This document shows positions 1 through 6,698 of a stretch of 11,407 nt of DNA, in pieces (position 1 is the stretch's first letter; every line of letters begins with the position of its first letter). The translations under genes and the position numbers were made by a program. Origin of the DNA: Chloroflexota bacterium (lineage in GTDB: Bacteria; Chloroflexota; Ktedonobacteria; Ktedonobacterales; Ktedonobacteraceae); assembly GCA_005881295.1 (NCBI GenBank), contig VBHS01000292.1, forward strand, positions 1 to 11,407. The letters run 5' to 3'. Under the pieces are notes generated by a model. The model saw nothing but the letters and a program-made list of their open reading frames with translations. It was not told the DNA's origin and did not search any database.

Positions 1-675
1 ATTACCTACTTTCACGCGCACCTCAAAATCGCCACGCTCGGTATGCGTTTCCAGCTCTTCTGGGCGACGGATATCGCGCTCACAATAGGGGGAGTGCTCC
101 AACATCTGACCGTTTTTATTGAGGTAGCGATGCGGTGGTTCGATCGTGCCATGCGCCTCGATGACTAGAAAGCGGCTATCAGGGCTGTCGTTCCCGATCT
201 TGAAACGAAAGGTTGTGCCGCGAGGGATCACGATATAGTCGCCTTCGTGATAGGGCAGCAGGCCAAAGTTTGTCTCCAGCACCCCCTGTCCATCGTGGAC
301 AAAGTACACCTCGTCGCACTCGGCATTGCGAAAGTAGTAATCCATCGCGATAGTAGGCTGCGCTACGGCTAGAGCGACATCATTGTTGAACATGAGCACC
401 TGGCGCCCCAGAACGGCATCTCCACCACGAGGCAGATCAGCGGTCTTGAGGTGATGGTGACGCTGTACCTCTTCATTCCATTCTTCATACGCGACACGTT
501 TGTATGGCTCTACTTTTTTCACCCGCGTAGGTGGATAATTGTAGTAGATGTTGGCATAGTTACCGGAAAAGCCCTCCGTACCGAAGAGTTCTTCGGAGTA
601 AAGGGTTCCATCTGGTTTACGAAATTGTGTATGTCTTTTCGGGGGTATCTGCCCCAAACGATGATATGCTGGCAT
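1..675 (-). CDS. hmgA: Homogentisate 1,2-dioxygenase, N-terminal 225 residues (cut by window edge)
   Basis: This enzyme opens the ring of homogentisate to maleylacetoacetate with O2 and Fe(II), the central step of tyrosine degradation, in the cytoplasm. The visible protein begins MPAYHRLGQIPPKRHTQ and continues with FRKPDG, EELFGTEGFSGNYAN, FRNAECDEVYFVHDG and EPPHRYLNKNGQMLEHS, all typical of the HgmA cupin family. The frame is open to base 1, so about 225 of an expected 380-440 residues are seen. The Fe-binding His/Glu residues lie in the missing C-terminal half. The ATG at 675 is preceded by AGGAGAG (684-690), 8 nt away. It is the third gene of the operon, 48 bp after the FAH-family gene. 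The family call is near certain; completeness cannot be judged. Confidence 0.95.
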   Translation of the reverse strand, partial: MPAYHRLGQIPPKRHTQFRKPDGTLYSEELFGTEGFSGNYANIYYNYPPTRVKKVEPYKRVAYEEWNEEVQRHHHLKTADLPRGGDAVLGRQVLMFNNDVALAVAQPTIAMDYYFRNAECDEVYFVHDGQGVLETNFGLLPYHEGDYIVIPRGTTFRFKIGNDSPDSRFLVIEAHGTIEPPHRYLNKNGQMLEHSPYCERDIRRPEELETHTERGDFEVRVKVGN

Positions 676-723
676 ATTTGTATCTCTCCTGAAGGGTGCA
701 GGCTAAGCCTCCTCTACTCTGAT

Positions 724-1611
724 TTACACGATACGATTCCTCAATACACCAATGCCGTCAATTTCTAGCTCGATCACTTCGCCACGCTGGAACCAGGGAT
801 GGACCTCCGTCCCAATCTCTAAGAGACAGCCAGTGCCTACGGTACCAGAACCAAGGATGTCACCTGCGCGTAAACGCGCGTTGCGCGAGGCCCAGGCGAT
901 CATCTGCGGAAAGCTGTAATAGATATCTTTGAAGTTACCGCGTGAAATCTCTTTGCCGTCGACGCGAGCCAGCATCGTCATATCATAACGTTCACTGGCG
1001 CCACTGCGACGAGAGGCCAGTTCATCCGGCGTGACAATCCAGGGGCCAAGCGATGTAGCAAAATCCTTCCCCTTCCCCGGCCCAAGATTGAGCACCATAT
1101 CCTTGCGCTGGAGGTCGCGAGCGCTCCAGTCGTTCATGATCGTGTAGCCAGCGATATAGGTTGCCGCTTCTTCCACAGGAATGTCTTTGCCCTCTCGCCC
1201 GATCACGCAGGCAATCTCTAACTCGATGTCCAGTTCGTTGCTACCCACAGGATAGGGCACATCCTGGTTATGGCCATAGATTTCACTATTGTTTGTGAAG
1301 TAGAAGATCGGTATTTCGTACCACTCTGGGATCATACCCACTCCGCGCTTGGCACGAGCCGCCTTCACATGCTGCTCAAAAGCATAGAAATCACGCACCG
1401 AGGGCGGCTCTGGAATGGGCGAGAGCAGCGTGATTTCGTGAAAAGCGTACGCTTTCCCCGGTACTTCAAGCGCTCTCTGTGCCTTCGTCAGGCCCTCAGG
1501 ATCACGCAACAGTTCAAGCACGGTGGGACAGCCCAGCGCGATGATGTGCTCATCGCGCGCGATACCTGCGTGAGTTACGTGGTCAGAGGTTCTGAACGTG
1601 ACAAGTTTCAT
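724..1611 (-). CDS. Fumarylacetoacetate hydrolase (FAH) family protein
   Basis: It probably cleaves fumarylacetoacetate to fumarate and acetoacetate, the last step of tyrosine degradation. The 295-residue protein carries the FAH catalytic layout: D74 and H81 in DFYAFEQH, the metal pair E130/E132 in DIELEIACVIG, and D161 in NDWSARD. The D-to-H spacing of 7 equals that of mammalian FAH (D126/H133, recalled), which argues for a true hydrolase. It is much shorter than classical fumarylacetoacetase (about 420 residues) and belongs to the short bacterial form, so related C-C hydrolase or decarboxylase substrates are possible; the cassette is the main reason for the fumarylacetoacetate call. I chose the ATG at 1611, giving MKLVTFRT, with GAGGG about 10 nt upstream. 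A 26-residue in-frame extension would run back into hpd. The start lies one base after the hpd stop, so translational coupling is likely. Confidence 0.9.
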   Translation of the reverse strand: MKLVTFRTSDHVTHAGIARDEHIIALGCPTVLELLRDPEGLTKAQRALEVPGKAYAFHEITLLSPIPEPPSVRDFYAFEQHVKAARAKRGVGMIPEWYEIPIFYFTNNSEIYGHNQDVPYPVGSNELDIELEIACVIGREGKDIPVEEAATYIAGYTIMNDWSARDLQRKDMVLNLGPGKGKDFATSLGPWIVTPDELASRRSGASERYDMTMLARVDGKEISRGNFKDIYYSFPQMIAWASRNARLRAGDILGSGTVGTGCLLEIGTEVHPWFQRGEVIELEIDGIGVLRNRIV

Positions 1612-1612
1612 T

Positions 1613-2716
1613 TTACAGATTCCCTCGCAGTTCCTGCTCTCGCTCCAGCGCCTCGAACAGCGCCTTAAAGTTCCCTTCGCCAAAGCCACGGGCGCCTTTT
1701 CGTTCGATCACCTCAAAGAAGACCGTTGGACGATTTACTACCGGCTTGGAGAATATCTGTAACAGGTAGCCCTCATCGTCGTGATCTACGAGGATACCAA
1801 GTTCCGCTAACTGATTGATATCTTCCGCGATATGACCGACACGATCCAGTACGGTCTCATAGTAATTTTTGGGCGTCTTGAGAAACTCTACGCCGCGCTC
1901 CTCCAATCCGCGCACCGTTGTGATGATGTCGTCGGTATTCAAGGCGATATGCTGGACACCGGGGCCGCGATAGAAATCCAGGAACTCTTCAATCTGGGAT
2001 TTGCGTCTTCCCTGAGCGGGTTCGTTGATGGGGAACTTGATACGCCCGCTGCCGTTCTGCATCACTTTGGACATGAGGGCCGAGTATTCCGTACTGATGG
2101 CACGATCATCGAAGTGTATCAGTTGTGTAAAGCCCAGGACCCGCTCGTAAAATTCAACCCATTCATTCATTTTGCCCAACTCGACGTTGCCCACCACATG
2201 ATCGATGGCCGCTAAGCCAGCGGGTCGTGCGCGACGCGGCACATTCGTTTCACTGGCTCGATAGCCTGGTAGAAACGCGCCTTTATAGTCCTGGCGCTCT
2301 ACGAAGGTTATGACGGTATCACCATAAATAGCAATAGTAGCTGTTTTCGCGGTACCATAGTCGTCCCGGTGAGCAGCCGGTTCCACAAGACCTTTCGCGC
2401 CACGCTTTGTCGCTTCGCCGTATGCCCGCTCGGCATCCTCCACGCGCAAGGCAATCGTTTTTACGCCATCACCGTGCAGCTTCACATGTTCGGCAATCTC
2501 ACCTTCAGGTCCAAGTGGTGATGTCACAACCAGACGCACATTGCCTTGCTCCAGGGCATAGCTCGTACGATCGCGCACCCCCGTTTCCAGGCCCGCATAG
2601 GCGATGGGCGTAAAACCCCAGGCATTGCTATAATAGTATGCCGCTTGTTTGGCATTCCCCACATAAAATTCTAAATAATCGAAATTCTGAATGGGCATGA
2701 AATCCTTTTCAGACAT
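1613..2716 (-). CDS. hpd: 4-hydroxyphenylpyruvate dioxygenase
   Basis: This Fe(II) enzyme converts 4-hydroxyphenylpyruvate to homogentisate, feeding hmgA downstream. The 367-residue protein has two VOC-type halves. The iron ligands can be read directly: H173 (AAIDHVVGN), H256 (GVQHIALN) and E335 (TVFFEVIER). The ligand spacings of 83 and 79 residues match those I recall for the Streptomyces avermitilis enzyme. The C-terminal GFGEGNFKALFEALEREQ motif, which closes the active site in this family, is present. The start at 2716 (MSEKDFMPIQNFDY) has AGGAGAG at 2724-2730. An in-frame ATG at 2764 would add 16 polar residues without a good ribosome binding site. It is the first gene of the operon. 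The gene symbol is also written hppD. Confidence 0.96.
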   Translation of the reverse strand: MSEKDFMPIQNFDYLEFYVGNAKQAAYYYSNAWGFTPIAYAGLETGVRDRTSYALEQGNVRLVVTSPLGPEGEIAEHVKLHGDGVKTIALRVEDAERAYGEATKRGAKGLVEPAAHRDDYGTAKTATIAIYGDTVITFVERQDYKGAFLPGYRASETNVPRRARPAGLAAIDHVVGNVELGKMNEWVEFYERVLGFTQLIHFDDRAISTEYSALMSKVMQNGSGRIKFPINEPAQGRRKSQIEEFLDFYRGPGVQHIALNTDDIITTVRGLEERGVEFLKTPKNYYETVLDRVGHIAEDINQLAELGILVDHDDEGYLLQIFSKPVVNRPTVFFEVIERKGARGFGEGNFKALFEALEREQELRGNL

Positions 2717-2951
2717 AGTTGCTCTCTCCTTATCGTTTGTCCGGGTATGATTTTCTACTGCCATCTATCCAACACAAATGTTGAACGCCATTGAATATGC
2801 AGGCGTTGAGGAAGAAGTAGCGACCAGGAAGTCACGCCGGGAGATCATCAGTGAGGCATTACCTTCTCCACCAGTGCCGGCAAACATTCTCCGAAACTCC
2901 TTTGTTTCGCATTTGCAACAGAGCAAGAACGAGACGTCATTACCTGATGTC

Positions 2952-2981
2952 ATTATATGTGACTACGAGTTGGAACCGCAA
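2952..2981 (-). promoter_or_regulatory. Candidate sigma-70 promoter of the hpd operon
   Basis: On the minus strand a perfect -10 TATAAT (2952-2957) stands 18 bp after a weak -35 TTGCGG (2976-2981). Transcription would start near 2945 and give a leader of about 230 nt before hpd. The direct repeat GAYGTCATTA (2933-2942, 2946-2955; plus-strand reading) overlaps the -10 and start point and could be an operator. The long leader is the main reason for doubt. Confidence 0.4.
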
Positions 2982-3009
2982 GTTAACACCGGCACACTGC
3001 CAGATTTTA

Positions 3010-3040
3010 TTGGGGCAGGCTTGTGATGTTATGCTATGAT
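3010..3040 (+). promoter_or_regulatory. Candidate extended -10 promoter of the Yip1-family gene
   Basis: TGCTATGAT (3032-3040) is an extended -10 hexamer. A weak -35, TTGGGG (3010-3015), lies 19 bp upstream. The predicted leader is about 85 nt. The same TGC extension appears at the promoter of the DUF1028 gene. Confidence 0.35.
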
Positions 3041-3130
3041 GAGTGAGGTATGTTCTACCTGCTATAAAAAACCCGGACCACTTCAACGTAATAATCGAAC
3101 AAAAAGGGGCTGTCAAAAGGAGGAATAGTT

Positions 3131-3955
3131 ATGGCCTGGGATCCAAATCAAGGACAACCAAACGACCCAAATTCAGCGTATGGCACTCCATCCAATCCTT
3201 ATGGTGCACCACCTCCACAGAATCCCTATGGCGCACCGCAAAATCCCTACACGCCGCCAACAGAAAATCCCTATGCGGCACCCTATCCCTATTATCAGGG
3301 AGGACCAGGTTACGGTCCGCCCCAATCAGCACCGCTTCCATTAGGTGAGGCTATCAAGGGTTTGCCCCGGCAGTATATTAAGGTAACAACAAAGCCCGGA
3401 GTGATGACTTTTGCTGAAGAGATGGGTAAAGCAAGCTGGGACATCGTATGGGTCCAACTCATTGCCCTTGCTATCATCTCTGCAATATTGAGTTACCTGT
3501 ATACATTGATATCACCCACCTTCACTATGACCAGTTCTAGTACAATCGACACAGCAACACTGCGTTCTCTTCTTGCTGGATTTTCTCTTATGAGCATCAT
3601 ACTGGTCCCAGTGTTTTTCTTCATTGGACAGGGTATTCTCTATGGACTTGCCAAAGCTTTTGGTGGGCAAGGAAAATTCGTAACGCAGTGTTATAGCAAC
3701 CTGCTGTTCAGTGTACCTATTGGTATTGTCTCAGGCATAGTTAACCTGATCCCGATTGCCGGTGCTTTCGTTGCTTTTGCCCTGAGTATCTATTCGATCG
3801 TCCTGAACATTTTCTCGCTCATGGCAGTACATCGCCTGAGTGGAGGTAAAGCCACAGCAGTGGTGCTCATTCCGGTAGGTGTAGTGTTGCTGCTTGCTTG
3901 CGCACTTGTTATCATTTTCGTCACATTCATTATTGCCGCATTACAACATCATTAG
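3131..3955 (+). CDS. Yip1-family integral membrane protein with an NPY-repeat head
   Basis: The 274-residue protein has two parts. Residues 1-70 are a soluble, disordered-looking head rich in Pro, Tyr, Asn and Gln with four NPY units (residues 22, 31, 38, 46). Residues 85-272 are a membrane domain with about five hydrophobic helices (roughly 105-127, 148-172, 188-207, 209-233, 242-270). This layout matches the Yip1 domain, whose bacterial role is unknown. Similar Pro/Tyr heads occur on many actinobacterial and Chloroflexota membrane proteins and may bind partners or cell-wall material; that is inference. The ATG at 3131 has an ideal AAGGAGG (3117-3123) with a 7-nt spacer. Its neighbours suggest no pathway. 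It appears to be transcribed alone, since the next gene has its own promoter. Confidence 0.85.
   Translation: MAWDPNQGQPNDPNSAYGTPSNPYGAPPPQNPYGAPQNPYTPPTENPYAAPYPYYQGGPGYGPPQSAPLPLGEAIKGLPRQYIKVTTKPGVMTFAEEMGKASWDIVWVQLIALAIISAILSYLYTLISPTFTMTSSSTIDTATLRSLLAGFSLMSIILVPVFFFIGQGILYGLAKAFGGQGKFVTQCYSNLLFSVPIGIVSGIVNLIPIAGAFVAFALSIYSIVLNIFSLMAVHRLSGGKATAVVLIPVGVVLLLACALVIIFVTFIIAALQHH
3194..3280 (+). repeat. In-frame imperfect repeat encoding NPY(G/A/T)(A/P)P units
   Basis: Four copies of a unit close to AATCCCTATGGCGCACC are spaced 21-27 bases apart within the Yip1 gene and encode NPYGAP, NPYGAP, NPYTPP and NPYAAP. The copies differ mainly at third codon positions, so selection seems to act on the peptide rather than the DNA. 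Confidence 0.75.
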
Positions 3956-4005
3956 AAGGTAATGATAGACATTCAGGAGACTGATGGTACTTCTTACCCG
4001 ATCTA

Positions 4006-4034
4006 TTGAAACCCGGACATAGATCAAGCATAAT
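4006..4034 (+). promoter_or_regulatory. Promoter of the CoxG-like gene
   Basis: TTGAAA (4006-4011) and CATAAT (4029-4034) are separated by exactly 17 bp, each with 5 of 6 consensus bases. The start point would be near 4041 and the leader about 84 nt. The leader contains a small hairpin, TTTAGG-N6-CCTAAA (4061-4078). Confidence 0.6.
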
Positions 4035-4124
4035 AGAGCCTGGCAAAATGCTCAAACTTCTTTAGGAGAAGACCTAAAAGGGTCATGAGCAAAAAAATGA
4101 TAGAGAAGAAGGTAACTATTCCGC

Positions 4125-4583
4125 ATGAATATTTCAGGTAGTCAGAAGATTAAGGCACCCCGGCCAGAGGTATTTTCCGCACTGTTGAATCCTGAGATCC
4201 TCCAGGAAAGTATTCCCGGCTGCGAAAGTGCTGAGCTGGTAGATATGGCTGGTGGCCAACAGATGAAGTTGAAGATCAGTCCCAATATTCCTGGACTCAA
4301 GGGACCTTATAATGTGTATTTGCAGACAGGTGAAGTGGTTGCCCCATCGCGTGTCGTTTTGATTGCTGAACCTAAGAGTTCGATTGGTTCTATCAAAGCC
4401 ACCTGCGTGGTAGACCTGACAGAGGAGGCCAATGGCCCCACAAACCTGAGTTATAATGCCCATGCCGAAATGGAAGGCAAAATTGCCTCTACACCCGAGA
4501 TCATTCTCAAAGGTACGGTGAAAGTGGCTCTCGACCAGTTCTTCAAGAATTTCGAGAAGCATGTTTCCGCCATCAGCGCTTAA
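4125..4583 (+). CDS. CoxG-like SRPBCC-family protein
   Basis: The 152-residue protein matches the CoxG (CO dehydrogenase subunit G) branch of the SRPBCC/START fold, a helix-grip barrel with a hydrophobic pocket. Family traits are the opening IKAPRPEVFSALLNPEILQ, the motif ESIPGCESAEL (residues 29-39), and a long C-terminal helix (VKVALDQFFKNFEKHVSAI). In carboxydotrophs CoxG serves recruitment or maturation of the molybdenum CO dehydrogenase, but no coxMSL gene is near. The role here is open: it may be a stand-alone lipid or hydrophobic-ligand binder. There is no signal peptide or membrane segment. AAGAAGG (4107-4112) precedes the ATG by 12 nt, a rather long spacing. It converges on the monooxygenase gene. 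Confidence 0.85.
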   Translation: MNISGSQKIKAPRPEVFSALLNPEILQESIPGCESAELVDMAGGQQMKLKISPNIPGLKGPYNVYLQTGEVVAPSRVVLIAEPKSSIGSIKATCVVDLTEEANGPTNLSYNAHAEMEGKIASTPEIILKGTVKVALDQFFKNFEKHVSAISA

Positions 4584-4593
4584 ATTCAGTTAT

Positions 4594-4631
4594 GTTACCA
4601 GAGCGAAGGACTTGTCCCTTGCTCTGGTAGC
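4594..4631. terminator. Hairpin between the convergent CoxG-like and monooxygenase genes
   Basis: TTACCAGAGC (4595-4604) pairs with GCTCTGGTAG (4621-4630), and a G-C pair at 4594/4631 makes 11 bp including one G-T. Inside, AAGG/CCTT extends the stem past a bulged G. It sits exactly between two converging stop codons, as a bidirectional terminator would. Neither strand has a clear U tract after the stem, so intrinsic termination may be weak. Confidence 0.5.
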
Positions 4632-4645
4632 AAGAAAAAATGATC

Positions 4646-5881
4646 TCACACATCTTTCACGTGGACACGCGATGGACCGAACGCTACCAGTTGTGCTGGT
4701 AGTGCACCCACGAGTGGCAAACGCAGGAGAAAGGGAACAAATGGCGGAATGGTCAACACCTTATCCGATTTGAGCACGCTGGCCAGCACCATTTGTTGGA
4801 TAATATGCTGAAAACCCTGGACAATCCTCGTCGGCCACTCACGTTTTCTTTGTACCTTTGCCAGTTCGCTTAAACGTACACGGCCTGCTTTGAGATTTCC
4901 GCCCAGAATATTCGCCGCCACTACGGCATCTTGAATAGCGTAGTTAATACCAACACCGCCAACGGGCGACATCACATGGGCAGCATCACCGATTAGCAGC
5001 AGCCCCGGGCGATACCAACGACGAAGACGACTTGATTCGACGGAAAGAACAGAGATCTGCTTCCACTCCTTCAAAGTAGCTATGCGATCCGCCCACTCAG
5101 GCAGCAGGTCGGCAAATTCTTTGCGCAGTGTCTCCATACCGGCGGCACGGATCTTCTGATAGCCTCCTTTCGGAATAACATAGCCAACTTGCCAGTAATC
5201 GGCGCGATTAAGGATTACCAGGATATGACCGGCCGCAAGACGCCCTGAAGATTCCTTTGGATCGCCAGCTTTAAGCGGCAAACGAAACCAGAGTACATCC
5301 ATCGGTGGTGCCGTTTTGACCGGCTCAAAACCGGCTAATTTGCGCACACGAGAAAAGCGTCCATCAGCAGCGACAGTGAGAACGGCTCTCACCTCGTGCC
5401 AGCCGTCTAGCCCGCGATACTGCACGCCATGCACGTATCCATCTTCGATAATGAGCTTCTCCACGCGTGCGCCCATCACCAGCCGAAAATTTGGGTAGCG
5501 TTTCGCCTCGGCCGTAATGAACTCCAGGAAGTGTACCTGTGGAATCATCGCGATATACGGGAACTTCGTTTTCAGGCGATGGAAATCGGCGAGAGTTACA
5601 GTTCCCCCGGCGGTCTGCACCGGTAATGCATCTATTTGCGTGTGTTCGATTGCGAGTAGGCGATCCGCCAGGCCCAATTGGTCCATTATTTCCATTACCG
5701 ATGGATGGACTGTGTCGCCACGAAAGTCACGATCAAAATCCATATGCTCTTCAAGCAGTAACACTGGAATACCCTGACGGGCGAGGAGCAGGGCCAATAC
5801 AGCGCCGGCTGGCCCACTCCCAACAATACAACAGGTAGTTTGTTCCGCTTGATGTGTTTGTGTTGTAAGGTTGTTTTGCAT
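4646..5881 (-). CDS. Class A FAD-dependent monooxygenase (FAD_binding_3 / UbiH-like)
   Basis: This is a single-component flavin hydroxylase that would use NAD(P)H and O2 on an aromatic or similar small molecule. All three FAD signatures are present (numbers from the start chosen here): GSGPAG at 21-26 with acidic EE at 44-45, the DG motif in AADGRFSRVRKLAG (173-174), and the GD motif in LLIGDAAHVMSPVGGVG (298-299). The DFRGDTVHPSVMEIMDQLG stretch marks a subgroup often annotated simply as FAD-dependent oxidoreductase. The C-terminal 35 residues are hydrophobic (PFVPFLLRLPLVGAL) and may touch the membrane. Two in-frame ATGs exist: at 5887 the AGGAG (5890-5894) would be only 2 nt away, at 5881 it is 8 nt away, so I chose 5881 (411 residues). 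It lies 57 bp after tetR on the same transcript. The substrate cannot be read from the sequence. Confidence 0.9.
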   Translation of the reverse strand: MQNNLTTQTHQAEQTTCCIVGSGPAGAVLALLLARQGIPVLLLEEHMDFDRDFRGDTVHPSVMEIMDQLGLADRLLAIEHTQIDALPVQTAGGTVTLADFHRLKTKFPYIAMIPQVHFLEFITAEAKRYPNFRLVMGARVEKLIIEDGYVHGVQYRGLDGWHEVRAVLTVAADGRFSRVRKLAGFEPVKTAPPMDVLWFRLPLKAGDPKESSGRLAAGHILVILNRADYWQVGYVIPKGGYQKIRAAGMETLRKEFADLLPEWADRIATLKEWKQISVLSVESSRLRRWYRPGLLLIGDAAHVMSPVGGVGINYAIQDAVVAANILGGNLKAGRVRLSELAKVQRKREWPTRIVQGFQHIIQQMVLASVLKSDKVLTIPPFVPFLLRLPLVGALPAQLVAFGPSRVHVKDV

Positions 5882-5938
5882 TTGCATATCTCCTGTTTTA
5901 CATTAACTAACCAAACAATTAATAATAAAGCAAAAAAA

Positions 5939-6550
5939 TTATACGCGCGGTACCAGGCCATTGAGGACTGTATCAACGACAGCATCCACAATTTGTTCCT
6001 GCGTGTATCGCAAGGCAGTCGGGTCACCTATGATCTGGCGACGCAATACAAAGGCCATAACACCGCCAAGAAGAATCTGTGAGGTGAGTGCTGGGTCTGC
6101 TTGACGCAATTCACCACTCTCCATCTTGGCTGCAAAATAGGAAATCAAGAATCCAAAGACTCGTTGAAATAGGCCTGTTATTATTTCTGCCATCTTCGGG
6201 TTATAGACCAGCTCTGGCAGCACTACCCGCAGCAGTCGTACAAATGTTTCCTCTTCGACGATGCCCAGAACTTGCCGAATCATCAAGCGTAGAAACGTAT
6301 CTGGAGGCATCGCCAATATATCTGGTGGAAGAGAGTTTAGCAGCCTTAAAGGCGAGCGACTCTCGATGATCGCTTTGAACAAAGCCTCCTTGTTCTCAAA
6401 GTAATGATAGATCAACCCAGGCGTGATGCCGGCTTCACGAGCAATATCTTTATTTGTCGCCCTGGTATACCCTTTTTGAGAGAAAGCTCGCATCGCTGCG
6501 TCGATTATTTGTTCGCGACGATCATCAACAACTTTCGGCGTTCGCGCCAT
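5939..6550 (-). CDS. TetR/AcrR-family transcriptional regulator
   Basis: The 203-residue protein has the classic TetR N-terminal helix-turn-helix: REQIIDAAMRAFSQKGY (12-28), TNKDIAREAGITPGLIYHYF (32-51) and ENKEALFKAIIE. The C-terminal two thirds is the variable ligand-binding and dimerisation part, with no recognisable subfamily signature. It is the first gene of a two-gene unit with the FAD monooxygenase. Its promoter carries two palindromes directly behind the -10, so autorepression relieved by a ligand of the monooxygenase pathway is the likely control. The ATG at 6550 is preceded by AAGG (6561-6564) at 10 nt, a modest site in keeping with a low-level repressor. Confidence 0.95.
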   Translation of the reverse strand: MARTPKVVDDRREQIIDAAMRAFSQKGYTRATNKDIAREAGITPGLIYHYFENKEALFKAIIESRSPLRLLNSLPPDILAMPPDTFLRLMIRQVLGIVEEETFVRLLRVVLPELVYNPKMAEIITGLFQRVFGFLISYFAAKMESGELRQADPALTSQILLGGVMAFVLRRQIIGDPTALRYTQEQIVDAVVDTVLNGLVPRV

Positions 6551-6573
6551 ACAATCTGTACCTTAACCTGTTT

Positions 6574-6597
6574 TCAATTAATTGACTGATTAATCAG
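6574..6597. promoter_or_regulatory. Tandem palindromic operator at the tetR promoter
   Basis: TCAATTAATTGA (6574-6585) and CTGATTAATCAG (6586-6597) are two perfect 12-bp palindromes that abut with no gap. They share the core ATTAAT. They begin directly next to the -10 hexamer and cover the predicted start point, so bound repressor would block RNA polymerase. TetR proteins bind such sites as dimers. The assignment to this TetR is inference from position. Confidence 0.7.
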
Positions 6598-6626
6598 AGT
6601 ATAAACAAATTTGAGATAAAAGTCAA
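6598..6626 (-). promoter_or_regulatory. Sigma-70 promoter of the tetR-monooxygenase unit
   Basis: On the minus strand TTGACT (6621-6626) and TATACT (6598-6603) are separated by exactly 17 bp, each with 5 of 6 consensus bases. The start point would be near 6591, giving a leader of about 40 nt. This is one of the two best-formed promoters in the window. Confidence 0.8.
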
Positions 6627-6629
6627 GAC

Positions 6630-6668
6630 GAATGGGTTGGCGATAGTGAAGTCGGCACCAGCCCATTC
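6630..6668 (-). terminator. Probable terminator hairpin after the XRE gene
   Basis: GAATGGGTTGG (6630-6640) pairs with CCAGCCCATTC (6658-6668) in an 11-bp stem including one G-T, with a 17-nt loop. On the minus strand it starts 30 bp after the XRE stop codon and is followed by a moderately T-rich run. It would separate XRE transcription from the tetR promoter, whose -35 begins 3 bases further on. Confidence 0.4.
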
Positions 6669-6698
6669 AAAGCATTTGAGGTTGATCGAAGAAATGGT

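Larger units (their letters stand above)
2717..3130. other. Gene-free divergent regulatory region between the tyrosine operon and the Yip1 gene
   Basis: These 414 bases contain open frames of 62-82 codons on both strands, but none has a Shine-Dalgarno sequence or a recognisable protein. The region holds candidate promoters for both flanking units (2952-2981 minus, 3010-3040 plus). It also has a 10-base near-perfect direct repeat (2933-2942 and 2946-2955) and a short inverted repeat CAACA-N4-TGTTG (2770-2783). If the minus promoter is right, hpd has a leader of about 230 nt. Confidence 0.6.

Noticed and set aside
1270..1668. Plus-strand 132-codon frame opposite the FAH-family gene
   Set aside because: It is a shadow of the conserved minus-strand gene, whose catalytic residues are all intact.
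2765..2953. Minus-strand 62-codon frame containing MISRRDFLVATSSS, which resembles a Tat signal start
   Set aside because: The twin-arginine motif looks good, but the frame ends after 27 residues with no mature protein, no ribosome binding site and a weak hydrophobic part; probably chance.
2778..3026. Plus-strand 82-codon frame in the hpd/Yip1 intergenic region
   Set aside because: It has no Shine-Dalgarno sequence, no recognisable domain, and lies over the candidate promoters of both flanking units.
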